64,000 nucleotides of DNA. Origin: JAQBDA01 sp041301185. Its GTDB lineage: Bacteria > Chloroflexota > Anaerolineae > Anaerolineales > UBA4823. The DNA lies in the NCBI GenBank assembly GCA_041301185.1, contig JBFYSV010000182.1:1-64000 (forward strand). The letters run 5' to 3'. Numbering within the stretch: position 1 is the first letter of the stretch; every line of letters begins with the position of its first letter. The position numbers and the translations under genes are program-made. This document shows positions 8,517 to 17,444 of this stretch, one piece after another. A model generated the notes under the pieces. It searched no databases. It had not been told where the DNA came from and worked only from the letters and a program-made list of their open reading frames with translations.

Positions 8517-9917
8517 ATGCCTCGATTAATAAACGATTCCGAGACGAAGTTTAATCGCGGCGCCTGGCTGACCCTGGCGTTTGTCATACTGCTGCTCTTC
8601 TATCTGTTTGCTTCACTCGCTTACCGCTTCTCATTGCCCACAGACGGCTGGATGGTGAATGAAGCAACGCAGGTGGGTTTCAACTACACCAAAAACCTGA
8701 TGGGCGCACCTTCCGGTTTGCAGCCCGGTGATAATGTGATCGCCGTGGAGGAGAATCCCGCGGATAGGTTTAATATCTCACCTGCTCTGCAGGAAGCCTG
8801 GAAAGCAGGAGCTATCCTGGAGTACACCGTGATCCGGGATGGTGAAGAAATACAGGTGCCTGTGACGCTGACCCACTGGCAGATTGGGAAATGGCTAAGG
8901 ATTACGCTGGGCGACCCATACATGCTATTGGGGATATTCCCGGGGTATTTCTTGCTGATCCTGGCTTTCATTGTTTTTCTGCTCCGCCCCGGTGATCTTG
9001 CTGCTGGAGCGTTTCTGTTGCTTATGACTGCCTTATTTCAAGTGTCGAATCTGCCCACCGGCTTGGCGGAGTGGATCGATCCGCTGGCGAATATCGCCAT
9101 AGTAGGAACGATCGATGTTTTGCTTGTGGTTGTTATGCCTTTCTTGTTCATCCGTTTTGGGCTGGTCTTCCCGCACCTCAAGCCGATCGTGCAGCGCCTG
9201 CCCTGGCTGACCTATGTGCCCCTCGCGATCGGTTTGCTTATCAGCGTTTTATTCCCTTACAGTATTTTGGGCTGGTTTTGGTTGTTATTTTCATTGTTCT
9301 TAACCGTAGCCATTCTTATCCACAATGCAATCACCATGCGGGATGCGGTCAGCCGGGCACAGATCCTGTGGGGCGTGGGCGGGATCATCTTCGGCTTTGG
9401 GTTGATCGCGCTGCTGTTGGTGGCGAATACCTTTGAGTTGATCGAGTTCAACCAAAATTTCACCAATCTGGTCTCTGCCCTCGCCCTGATGGGTATGGGC
9501 ATCTGCCTGGCGATTGCCATCACCCGCTACCGCCTGTTCGACATAGAGGTCATCATTCGCCGCACGCTGGTCTACGCCGCCCTCACCGCCACCCTGGCGT
9601 TGGTTTACTTCGGCAGCGTGATCTTGATGCAAAGCCTGTTCGAGGCAGTCACCGGGCAGCAGTCGGCAATCGCCATTGTGATCTCCACCCTGGGCATTGC
9701 CGCCCTGTTCAATCCATTGCGCAAGCGCATCCAGAAGGACATCGACCGGCGCTTCTTCCGCAAGAAGTACGACGCCGAGAAAATTGTGGCGGCGTTCGGT
9801 GCCGGTTTGCGCGAGGAAGTGGACCTGGAGGAGCTGAGCAAGCGCCTGCTGGGGGTGGTGGAGGAGACCCTGCAACCGGAGAGCCTGTCGCTGTGGTTAA
9901 GGAAGAGGTCAAAATGA
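8517..9917 (+). CDS. Kinase-less multi-TM sensor with PDZ-like domain (receptor A1)
   Basis: A 466-residue membrane protein. One TM (about 16-36) is followed by an outside PDZ-like domain (about 45-130, with GAPSGLQPGDNVIAVE) and about nine more hydrophobic segments. It then has the linker that in Chloroflexota signalling proteins joins the membrane part to GAF or kinase domains: YRLFDIEVIIRRTLVY, DIDRRFFRKKYDAEK and a last helix EVDLEELSKRLLGVVEETLQPE. The chain stops there; no kinase, GAF or cyclase follows. The open frame extends upstream through the previous gene, so I use the ATG at 8517. ATGA overlap with the next gene. Paralogues are at 9914, 11211, 17445, 18734 and 20173. Confidence 0.75.
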   Translation: MPRLINDSETKFNRGAWLTLAFVILLLFYLFASLAYRFSLPTDGWMVNEATQVGFNYTKNLMGAPSGLQPGDNVIAVEENPADRFNISPALQEAWKAGAILEYTVIRDGEEIQVPVTLTHWQIGKWLRITLGDPYMLLGIFPGYFLLILAFIVFLLRPGDLAAGAFLLLMTALFQVSNLPTGLAEWIDPLANIAIVGTIDVLLVVVMPFLFIRFGLVFPHLKPIVQRLPWLTYVPLAIGLLISVLFPYSILGWFWLLFSLFLTVAILIHNAITMRDAVSRAQILWGVGGIIFGFGLIALLLVANTFELIEFNQNFTNLVSALALMGMGICLAIAITRYRLFDIEVIIRRTLVYAALTATLALVYFGSVILMQSLFEAVTGQQSAIAIVISTLGIAALFNPLRKRIQKDIDRRFFRKKYDAEKIVAAFGAGLREEVDLEELSKRLLGVVEETLQPESLSLWLRKRSK

Positions 9918-11143
9918 GCGCCACACCTAATTTCAGGGGTCGCAAACAGTGGTGGGTGGCTATCTTGCTCTTTGGGCTATATCCTGCCATGCTTGCTGTC
10001 TGGTATTCGCTGACCGATATCTCCCCGCCCGGTCCACAGGCGCAGTCCAGTCAGGTCAGCTTTCTGATCCTGTTTGGAGCTTTCGCTGCTGTTGGCGCAC
10101 TGCTCGTGGCGCACCGTCCCGCAAACCTGGTCGGCTGGATCTTCTACACATCCGGGATTGTAGGCGCATTCTCGGGTTTCGGCGGCGAATACGCCCGCTA
10201 CACCCTGTTGACCAACCCGGGATCACTGCCTTACGGACTTGCGGTCGGGTTGCTCTCGGACGTGGTCTGGCTCTGGGCGCTTATTCAGATGTTCACCTTT
10301 CTGCCGCTGCTTTTCCCCACCGGGCGGCTGCCCTCGCCGCGCTGGCGCTGGGTTGGCTGGCTGACTTTTTTTGGATTTCTTGTATTATTTATCGGCATCT
10401 TTCTGACTCCCGCTATCGCATTAGGGCGGCAGGAATGGCGGTATACCGTCGAGAATCCCATCGGGATCAAAGGCGCGGAAGCGGTGCTCTCTGATATAGG
10501 CAGCAGCGCGTTTGTGCTGATCGTGGTCAGCGCATTCTTTTCCACAGTGTCGCTTTTGGTCCGCTACCGGCGAGCATCCGGGCAGGAGCGCGCCCAGATC
10601 AGGTGGTTTGCTTACGCGGTTGTCATTATCGTGGGTTTTATTCTCCTCACTGAGATTATCGATTTTAAGGTGCCAGATATCCTGTTTGTACTGAGCATGA
10701 TGACCCTGCCTATCGCCGCTGCCATCGCTATTCTTAAGTACCGCCTGTACGATATCGACGTGATCATCCGGCGCACGCTGGTCTACGGCGCGCTCACCCT
10801 GACCCTGGCGCTGGTCTACTTCGGCAGCGTGGTGCTGCTGCAGGGCGCATTCACCGCGGTCAGCGGTCAGCAGTCGGCAATCGCCATTGTGATCTCCACC
10901 CTGGGCATTGCCGCCCTGTTCACCCCATTGCGCAAACGCATCCAAAACGACATCGACCGGCGCTTCTTCCGCAAGAAGTACGACGCCGAGAAAACCCTGC
11001 AAGCTTTCAGTGCCAACCTGCGCCAGGAGCTGGACCTGGAAGAGCTGAGCGAGCGTTTGTTGGGGGTAGTGGAGGAGACCCTGCAGCCGGAATCGGCCAG
11101 CCTGTGGATGATAAAGCCTACACTCGGAGAGAAGAAGATCTGA
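9914..11143 (+). CDS. Kinase-less multi-TM sensor (receptor B1)
   Basis: A 409-residue paralogue of receptor A1 without the PDZ part. About eight hydrophobic segments include the shared loop LFPTGRLPSPRWRW, followed by the common linker (YRLYDIDVIIRRTLVY, DIDRRFFRKKYDAEK, LDLEELSERLLGVVEETLQPE) and a short end. The ATG at 9914 overlaps the previous stop (ATGA), so translation is probably coupled. The linker-coding DNA at 10868-10993 differs from 9657-9782 of A1 at only about five positions, while the membrane parts are unrelated at DNA level, which points to gene conversion or recent module exchange. Confidence 0.75.
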   Translation: MSATPNFRGRKQWWVAILLFGLYPAMLAVWYSLTDISPPGPQAQSSQVSFLILFGAFAAVGALLVAHRPANLVGWIFYTSGIVGAFSGFGGEYARYTLLTNPGSLPYGLAVGLLSDVVWLWALIQMFTFLPLLFPTGRLPSPRWRWVGWLTFFGFLVLFIGIFLTPAIALGRQEWRYTVENPIGIKGAEAVLSDIGSSAFVLIVVSAFFSTVSLLVRYRRASGQERAQIRWFAYAVVIIVGFILLTEIIDFKVPDILFVLSMMTLPIAAAIAILKYRLYDIDVIIRRTLVYGALTLTLALVYFGSVVLLQGAFTAVSGQQSAIAIVISTLGIAALFTPLRKRIQNDIDRRFFRKKYDAEKTLQAFSANLRQELDLEELSERLLGVVEETLQPESASLWMIKPTLGEKKI

Positions 11144-11210
11144 TCGGGCGATCGCTCCCAAGCCAATTGAAGGTCTTCTCCGGTATAATCGTAGTCTTGG
11201 TGCTATAGGG

Positions 11211-12581
11211 ATGAAACGCTTTGTCTTAACCCCATTCTTGCTCCCGGAGAAACCTCTGACCGGCAGGAGCCTGCTGGCTGCCCGCCTGGTATCAGCCGGG
11301 ATTAGTCTGGCAAGCCTGACCATGTTCCTGGTCGCCTTACCGGCGCGCCTGGAATGGCTGACCCGCTTTTCGTTTGGCGCAGAGCGGGTTCTCCTCGAGC
11401 AAACGTTATTACTTAATGACCCCATCCACTGGTTGACCGATGTGTTTCCGTATGTTGCCCTGGCAATCGAGATCATCGTGTTTTTGATCTACCTGTTGAA
11501 CGCTGCTTTGCTCTACTACCTCCGCTCGCAAGAATGGCTGGTTTTGCTGACCTCTGCTGCGTTGATGTCCTTTGCCCTGCATATCATCCCCACCCTGAAT
11601 ACCTGGATGCTGGAAAACCCTGATCTGGCCTTTTTGGGGATCATCCTCAAATCGATTGGCCTGGGACTGGCTTTTCTTTTCCTGTACCTCTTCCCCAGCG
11701 GGTTTTACTCTCCACGCTGGATTCGCGTATTTTTCTTGCTGTGGATTGTTTGGGCGCTCCTATGGCTGATCTACCCGGATTCGATCTTCAGCTTTCAAGA
11801 CCCGTTCAATATCAGCCTGGTTGGCTTTGTGTTGCTGATGACTTGGTGGGGGGTGGGTATCTTTGCCCAGCTATACCGCTACTCGCGCGTCTCCGGTCCA
11901 GTTGAGCGCCAGCAGACCAAGTACATCACATTTGGAGCCACCCTGGTGGCAATCGCCTACTGCCTGTACGTGCCGCTGCGCCAGTTGATGAGCTACATGC
12001 CCCGCCCCGACCTGGCTCAAGTCGTTTTTCAAATGGTTGCCCCGTATGTGTATTTGGTCATGGTGGCTGCCATCCCCATCACGATTGCCTTGTCTATCTT
12101 GCGTTACCGGCTATGGGATATCGACCTGATCATCCGCCGGACCCTGTTATACTCTGCGCTGACCGCAACCCTGGCGGTACTCTATTTCGCCAGTGTAGTG
12201 TTGATGCAGGGCTTGCTTGCCCTGGCAGGCGTCAATCAATCGGCATTGGTAGTTGTGATCTCTACCCTGGGGATTGCGGCCTTGTTCACACCGCTGCGAC
12301 AGCGCATCCAATCGGATATCGATCGTCGTTTCTTCCGCCGGCGTTACGACACCGAGAAGATCCTGGCGGCTTTTGCAACCCTGGCCAGCGAGCAGGTTGA
12401 CCTGGACGAGCTAAGCAGCCGTTTTTTGGCAGTCGTTGAAGAAACGATGCAGCCCGAGTTCGCCGGCGTGTGGCTGGCGCCTCTCTCCATCGGCGGGATG
12501 CCTCCCGAAGGGGTAAATGACCAAAGAGCAAGCCAGGCTTCCAGCCTATATCGCCAATCTGTAAAGGAGGATGGTTTATGA
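11211..12581 (+). CDS. Kinase-less multi-TM sensor (receptor C1)
   Basis: A 456-residue paralogue with about eight hydrophobic segments, the loop LFPSGFYSPRW, and the shared linker (YRLWDIDLIIRRTLLY, DIDRRFFRRRYDTEK, QVDLDELSSRFLAVVEETMQPE). After the linker it has about 35 extra residues without a recognisable domain. A TATAAT at 11184-11189 precedes the ATG, but without a convincing -35. The C-terminus overlaps the globin-Rieske gene by four bases (ATGA), which ties the two proteins together. Most similar in its membrane part to receptor C2 at 20173. Confidence 0.75.
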   Translation: MKRFVLTPFLLPEKPLTGRSLLAARLVSAGISLASLTMFLVALPARLEWLTRFSFGAERVLLEQTLLLNDPIHWLTDVFPYVALAIEIIVFLIYLLNAALLYYLRSQEWLVLLTSAALMSFALHIIPTLNTWMLENPDLAFLGIILKSIGLGLAFLFLYLFPSGFYSPRWIRVFFLLWIVWALLWLIYPDSIFSFQDPFNISLVGFVLLMTWWGVGIFAQLYRYSRVSGPVERQQTKYITFGATLVAIAYCLYVPLRQLMSYMPRPDLAQVVFQMVAPYVYLVMVAAIPITIALSILRYRLWDIDLIIRRTLLYSALTATLAVLYFASVVLMQGLLALAGVNQSALVVVISTLGIAALFTPLRQRIQSDIDRRFFRRRYDTEKILAAFATLASEQVDLDELSSRFLAVVEETMQPEFAGVWLAPLSIGGMPPEGVNDQRASQASSLYRQSVKEDGL

Positions 12582-13948
12582 GTCCAGAACGCAGTAACAC
12601 CCCGGTGGAACGCCAGGTGGAATGGGGTTCGCAGGATGCCGGGCAATATTTCCGCTATATGTCTGAGTTCGTTGGATTTGGCTTGCAAGAAGCCGAAGCC
12701 ATCCAGGCGACTCACCTGATTGTCGAGAAGTACATCCCACAGATTGTGGGCCAGTTCTATACTAAGTTGCTGGGCTACCCGCCAACCCGCAAGGTGTTTT
12801 CGAAAAAAGACGGCAGCATCGACCAGGAATATCTCCAGATGCGCATGCACCACCTGACCAATTTTCTACGCCGCACTGCCGCTGGGGTCTATGACAATGA
12901 TTATGCCCGCTTTATCGATTATGTCGGTCGGGCGCATACCTCGCATGGCGCCGACCCCAAGATTTATATCCCCGAGCGCTATGTCATCGGGCAGATTGGC
13001 TTGATCCAGCATGCCATCAGCGACGCTTTGCACAAAGAGCTGGGCGATGCGGACCCCGAGCTGGAACACCAGGCCTCCAGGGCATGGAACCTGCTGTTGA
13101 TGGTGATCCTGGAGATGCTGGCCAGGGCATACAGCGACGAACGCGCTGCTGAAGGAGAGGGCACCCAGGCAACCATCGACAAAAGCACCGTCCAGCAGCT
13201 TGCAGTCCAGATCTACGAGCGCAACCTGGGGTTGTATCGCTCGATTGAGCACAAAGAGGTAAAAATTGGGAGAGTAGCCGATATCCCCGAAGGCGAGCGA
13301 AAGATTGTGGAGGTAGAGGGGGTCTCGATTGGCGTTTTCCATCACAACGGGGACTGGTACGCCTTGCGCAATAGCTGCTTGCACCGCTCCGGGCCGGTGT
13401 GCACCGGGTCGCTAAAAGACGGCATCCTGACCTGTCCCTGGCACGGTTACCAGTATGAAATTACGAATGGTGAGTTTTTGCTGGACAGCAGCGCAAAACT
13501 GGAAATGTACCCGGTAGAGATTCGAGAAGGCGATATTTACCTGCGCGTCCCATTCCTGGTGATGGACTCGCCTCCCGTCGAGCTGGAACCAGCAAGCGGA
13601 GCAGGGACAGCCCAGCCAGTTTCCACCGCGGCCCCCGAGAAGCCATCCCTGAAAGGGAACGAGTTTTGGGTTGCAGACCTCCCACCGGGACAGATCGGTT
13701 TGGTGGTGGTGGGCGGGGAGGAAGTAGCCGTTTATAATATCGCAGGAAAATTCTACGCTACGCACAATTACTGCACCCATGCCGACGGGCCATTGAACGA
13801 GGGCTATATAGAAGAATATGGCGTGGTATGCCCCTGGCACGACTCGTGCTTCGATGTGCGCGATGGCAGCGTGCTCAGGGGACCGGCAACCGAGCCAGTC
13901 ATAGCGTATACCGTGATCGTTGAAGACGGGATCGGCCGGGTAGAGTGA
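12578..13948 (+). CDS. Globin-coupled double Rieske protein
   Basis: A 456-residue soluble protein with an unusual domain order. Residues about 20-200 form a protoglobin/globin-coupled-sensor domain; the probable proximal haem ligand is H120 in GRAHTSHGADPKIYIP. Residues about 240-325 form a Rieske [2Fe-2S] domain with C267-L-H269 and C286-P-W-H289. After a Pro/Ala linker a second Rieske domain follows with C399-T-H401 and C418-P-W-H421. All eight cluster ligands are present. No TM or signal peptide. An AAAGGAGG site and a 4-bp overlap with receptor C1 support the start. It could couple O2 or NO sensing at the haem to electron transfer; partner and reaction unknown. Confidence 0.85.
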   Translation: MSPERSNTPVERQVEWGSQDAGQYFRYMSEFVGFGLQEAEAIQATHLIVEKYIPQIVGQFYTKLLGYPPTRKVFSKKDGSIDQEYLQMRMHHLTNFLRRTAAGVYDNDYARFIDYVGRAHTSHGADPKIYIPERYVIGQIGLIQHAISDALHKELGDADPELEHQASRAWNLLLMVILEMLARAYSDERAAEGEGTQATIDKSTVQQLAVQIYERNLGLYRSIEHKEVKIGRVADIPEGERKIVEVEGVSIGVFHHNGDWYALRNSCLHRSGPVCTGSLKDGILTCPWHGYQYEITNGEFLLDSSAKLEMYPVEIREGDIYLRVPFLVMDSPPVELEPASGAGTAQPVSTAAPEKPSLKGNEFWVADLPPGQIGLVVVGGEEVAVYNIAGKFYATHNYCTHADGPLNEGYIEEYGVVCPWHDSCFDVRDGSVLRGPATEPVIAYTVIVEDGIGRVE

Positions 13949-14009
13949 TTGAGTGATAAAATTTAATTCGCGGTTGATGCGTGAGAGATAAACACGCTTC
14001 GGAGGAAGC

Positions 14010-15263
14010 ATGCACCATAACAGGGTTGTGATCACCGGTCTGGGGGCTATTACCCCGCTGGGATTGTCCGTGAGCGAGTATTGGGACGGTCTGGTCCACG
14101 GTCGCTCGGGTATTCGTAAAATCAGCTTGTTTGATGCCAGCCATATGCCCTGCCAGATTGCTGGCGAGGTGCACGATTTTGATCCCGGTAACTATATGGA
14201 TCGCAAAACTGCCCGGCGCATGCCGCGTTCCAGCCAGTTTGCGGTAGCGGCAGCCCGCCAGGCGATCGAAGATGCAGGTTTGGCTTATCCGATGACCGAT
14301 CCGGAGCGGGTTGGCGTGTTTTTAGGCACAGCAGTCGGCGGTCTGGATACACTCAACTCGGCAGGGGAAATCTTGCGCACCAAAGGCTTTGACCGCATCC
14401 CCCCCTTACACCTGCCGAGCGGGATTCCCAACATCCCCGCATTTCTGATTGCCCATGAGTTTCAGTGCCTGGGGCCAAATAGCACCACTGCTACCGCTTG
14501 CGCAGCTGGCACCCAGGCGGTGGGTGAAGCCTCAGAATGGATCCGCCGGGGAGCAGCGGATATTGTCATCGCTGGCGGCACAGAGACAATCGTTATGGAA
14601 CTGGTGGTTGGCGCTTTCAGCGTGATGCGCGCCCTGCCGTTTGATTTTAACGACCGCCCCGAAGCTGCTTCACGTCCCTTTGACGCCTTGCGCCAGGGGT
14701 TTGTTCTATCGGAAGGCGCGGCTATACTGGTGCTGGAAGGCCTCGAGCACGCCCAGAGGCGCGGCGCGCGGATCTACGCTGAGGTCTTGGGTTACGCCTC
14801 CTCGTCTGACGGCTATGACATCGCCGCCTTGCAGCCGGAGGGGCTGGGTCCCAGCCGGGCGATGCGCTGGGCGATCCAGAACGCCGGCCTCCAACCGAAA
14901 GATGTGGGCTATATCAACGCTCATGGCACTTCCACATCGCTCAACGACAAAATTGAGACCCTGGCGATAAAAAATGTCTTCGGTGAAGATGCGTATAAAG
15001 TCACCATCAGCTCGACCAAATCGATGATGGGCCACGCCATGGGCGCTTCCGGCGCGCTGGAAGCGATTGCCTGCACCCTGGCGATTGGTAAGGGCGTGAT
15101 CCCTCCCACGATCAACTATGAAAACCCCGACCCCGAGTGCGATCTGTTCTACACCCCCAACCAGGCGATCCAGCGCAATGTGAATATCGCTATGTCGAAC
15201 TCGTTTGGCCTGGGCGGGCAGAACGCCTGCCTGGTATTGAAGCGTATGAACGGGGATAGTTAA
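14010..15263 (+). CDS. Beta-ketoacyl-[ACP] synthase II (FabF-like)
   Basis: A 417-residue condensing enzyme with the full Cys-His-His triad: C164 (TATACAAGTQ), H305 (NAHGTSTSLND) and H342 (STKSMMGHAMGASG), plus the conserved K337. This is the elongating KAS of type II fatty acid synthesis. No acyl carrier protein or other fab gene is nearby, so it may make a special acyl product or be a second copy. A GGAGG site precedes the ATG (cttcGGAGGaagcATG). Situated in the middle of the signalling locus. Confidence 0.9.
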   Translation: MHHNRVVITGLGAITPLGLSVSEYWDGLVHGRSGIRKISLFDASHMPCQIAGEVHDFDPGNYMDRKTARRMPRSSQFAVAAARQAIEDAGLAYPMTDPERVGVFLGTAVGGLDTLNSAGEILRTKGFDRIPPLHLPSGIPNIPAFLIAHEFQCLGPNSTTATACAAGTQAVGEASEWIRRGAADIVIAGGTETIVMELVVGAFSVMRALPFDFNDRPEAASRPFDALRQGFVLSEGAAILVLEGLEHAQRRGARIYAEVLGYASSSDGYDIAALQPEGLGPSRAMRWAIQNAGLQPKDVGYINAHGTSTSLNDKIETLAIKNVFGEDAYKVTISSTKSMMGHAMGASGALEAIACTLAIGKGVIPPTINYENPDPECDLFYTPNQAIQRNVNIAMSNSFGLGGQNACLVLKRMNGDS

Positions 15264-15293
15264 ACACTCGCCCCTGATAACAGGCATCCTGGA

Positions 15294-17249
15294 TTGAACA
15301 AGGGAACGGACGTCCTGTTACAGCCAGACGAAATTCCTGCGCAGCCGCGCAGGCGGCTTTGGTTTGGGCGGGTAGCCTGGCTTGTGCTGGCTATCCTGGT
15401 AGCGATTTACTGCCTGGCGGTTGTTCCGATTGATGTTCGGAATTACCCGGATAGTTGGGAGGCGGTTTCTAGCTACCCGGCTGTGGATAGCCTGCTTTCT
15501 TTCTCTGCTTATTCCTTCTATCAGCTCGCCCTGCGCTACCTGGTTATCTTCTTCTCGTTTTTCGTCGCCCTGACGATCTTTATCCGGGTTGGGCTGGCGG
15601 ATAGCAGGTACGCGCCGGTTGCCCTGCTGGCGGCCTCCTTGCTGGTCTTATTCCCGCTGCTTGTTTCCCTGGGAGCCAGCGGAGTGGATCTGCCTTATGC
15701 TCGACCGTGGGATCGGGTCTTAGAGGCGGTTGGTCTCCTGCTGGGCTTGCTGTGCTTCCCGCTGCTCATCTGGTTTTATTTCGTCTTTCCTGATGGGAAT
15801 TTCAACCCTGGTTGGATGCGCTGGCTGGGAGCGCCGCTTGCCGTAACGATAGTTCTTATGTTTTCGCTTTCGGTTACCCAGGCTATCCCTGGGGGATGGT
15901 GGTGGGCTGTTGGAATGCTGGCGTTCCTGGTCGCTTTAGTGGCGGGGATTGCTTCGCAGATATACCGCTACCGGGTTCTTGCCAGTGCTGCAGAGAAGAG
16001 CCGCACCCGCTGGGTCATCGTAAGCCTGCTCCTGTTGCCTGTGCTGACAATCCTGGGTTCCAGCCTGTCTGCGCTGATCAATATCCACCTGCAAGCTCTT
16101 TCCGTGGCTCTGCTGCCAACCGCATTGCTCATATCGATCTTCAAATACGGGCTTTGGGCGGTGCGCCTATCCCCCCGTCGGGTGAAAGGATACGCCTACC
16201 TGGTTGGGGTTTTGGTGGTTACCGGCATGCTGAGCCTGTTCTGGTTCAATCGCACCTACCAGCTAGAAGCTTACCCTGCCATCGATTTTGAGCCGCTGCC
16301 GCAAACCGATCAGCAATTGCCGGTGGTCATCGACACTGATATGGCTGCCGACGACTGGATGGCGATCCTCTTTCTATTGCAGCGCTCGGATGTGCAGGTC
16401 AAAGCGATCACGGTCACCGGGGCAGGCGAAGCCCATTGCGAGCCTGGCGTGCGTAATGCCCTGGGGCTGGTGGCGCTGGCTGGTAATGATCCCATCCCGG
16501 TGGCTTGTGGTCGAGAAACCCCGCTGGCGGGAAACCAGGAGTTCCCCCAGGCGTGGCGGGAGGGCGTTGACCAGTTGCTGGGGTTGCAGCTGCCTGAGGG
16601 CAGCAATCCGGATACCACCGGCAATGCTGTCGATCTGCTCGTATCCACAGCCGAAACTTCACCCGAAAAAGTAGTCTTGCTGACCCTCGGCCCGCTGACC
16701 AATGTGGCAGAAGCCATCCAGCAAGAGCCCGCCTTCCTGGAGAACATCCAGCAGATCTATATCATGGGCGGGGCGCTGCAGGTTCCAGGCAACGTGTTTT
16801 ATTCGGGGGTGGGAATCGATAATAAAGATGCTGAATGGAATGTTTTTGTGGACCCGCTGGCAGCCAAGATAGTCATCGAATCGGGTGCCCCGGTCACCCT
16901 GGTGCCCTTGGATGCCACCAACCAGGTGCCAGCCGATCTGAGCTTCTACCGCCAACTGCAAAGCAACCGCAAAACGCCTGAAGCGGAGTTTATTTACCAG
17001 GTGCTGAGCAACAAGCTGGATATGATCCTGCCGGGCGTTTACTATTTCTGGGATCCCCTGGTGGCGGCGGTGGCAGTTGATGAGAGCATTGGATATATCA
17101 AAGATGGTCTGGTTCGGGTCATTGCAGAGCCGGGGGTGCACAGCGGAGCCACCCGCCTGGTGAAAGATGGTGTTCCGGTGCGCTATGCCAAGTCGGCGGA
17201 CAACGAGCGGTTTGTTTTCGAGTTCCTGCGTGCTTTAAATCAGGAGTAG
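15294..17249 (+). CDS. Multi-TM sensor-like domain fused to nucleoside hydrolase
   Basis: A 651-residue protein of two parts. Residues 25-320 have about nine hydrophobic segments and match the receptor paralogues around the FVFPDGNFNPGW loop, but the RRTLVY linker is missing. Residues about 340-650 form an inosine-uridine nucleoside hydrolase domain: the Ca-binding DTDXXXDD motif is intact (D347, D349, D353, D354), with LLTLGPLTNVAEA and IYIMGGAL motifs. A final TM just before it would place the hydrolase outside the cell, a topology guess. The only start in this frame near the N-terminus is a TTG at 15294 with a weak ribosome site. I know of no established family with this fusion. Confidence 0.75.
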   Translation: MNKGTDVLLQPDEIPAQPRRRLWFGRVAWLVLAILVAIYCLAVVPIDVRNYPDSWEAVSSYPAVDSLLSFSAYSFYQLALRYLVIFFSFFVALTIFIRVGLADSRYAPVALLAASLLVLFPLLVSLGASGVDLPYARPWDRVLEAVGLLLGLLCFPLLIWFYFVFPDGNFNPGWMRWLGAPLAVTIVLMFSLSVTQAIPGGWWWAVGMLAFLVALVAGIASQIYRYRVLASAAEKSRTRWVIVSLLLLPVLTILGSSLSALINIHLQALSVALLPTALLISIFKYGLWAVRLSPRRVKGYAYLVGVLVVTGMLSLFWFNRTYQLEAYPAIDFEPLPQTDQQLPVVIDTDMAADDWMAILFLLQRSDVQVKAITVTGAGEAHCEPGVRNALGLVALAGNDPIPVACGRETPLAGNQEFPQAWREGVDQLLGLQLPEGSNPDTTGNAVDLLVSTAETSPEKVVLLTLGPLTNVAEAIQQEPAFLENIQQIYIMGGALQVPGNVFYSGVGIDNKDAEWNVFVDPLAAKIVIESGAPVTLVPLDATNQVPADLSFYRQLQSNRKTPEAEFIYQVLSNKLDMILPGVYYFWDPLVAAVAVDESIGYIKDGLVRVIAEPGVHSGATRLVKDGVPVRYAKSADNERFVFEFLRALNQE

Positions 17250-17360
17250 CTGGCTCACCCGGCAGTCTCCTTCCTGGGTCCGTCAATCTATTCTCTCTGG
17301 CAGCTTTACCATATTGCGTCAATACACAAAACGCGCGTATTGCTGCCGGATTCCCTCTTT

Positions 17361-17405
17361 CGTAACGCCAACCGTAACACTTTCGAGACGGGAGGTGAGT
17401 ATCAT
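17361..17405 (+). promoter_or_regulatory. Direct-repeat promoter of the second receptor trio (site 2 of 3)
   Basis: CGTAACG at 17361 and CGTAAC at 17373 (12-bp period), then TATCAT at 17400-17405, again exactly 27 bp from the start of the second repeat. It implies transcription from about 17412, so the receptor gene must start downstream of 17340, which fits the TTG at 17445 behind AAGGAG. Confidence 0.7.
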
Positions 17406-17444
17406 ATACCCATCTATCTTGACATTTATGACCCAAGGAGAATA

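Noticed and set aside
10421..11476. Long minus-strand open frame (351 codons) opposite receptors B1 and C1
   Set aside because: It is antisense to two well-supported receptor genes, has low-complexity, Arg/Gln-rich translation, no family motifs, and spans an intergenic gap. It reflects codon bias of the real genes.
17340..17444. Early start of receptor C3 at 17340
   Set aside because: The predicted promoter lies within this stretch, so it would not be transcribed; TTG 17445 has a good AAGGAG site.
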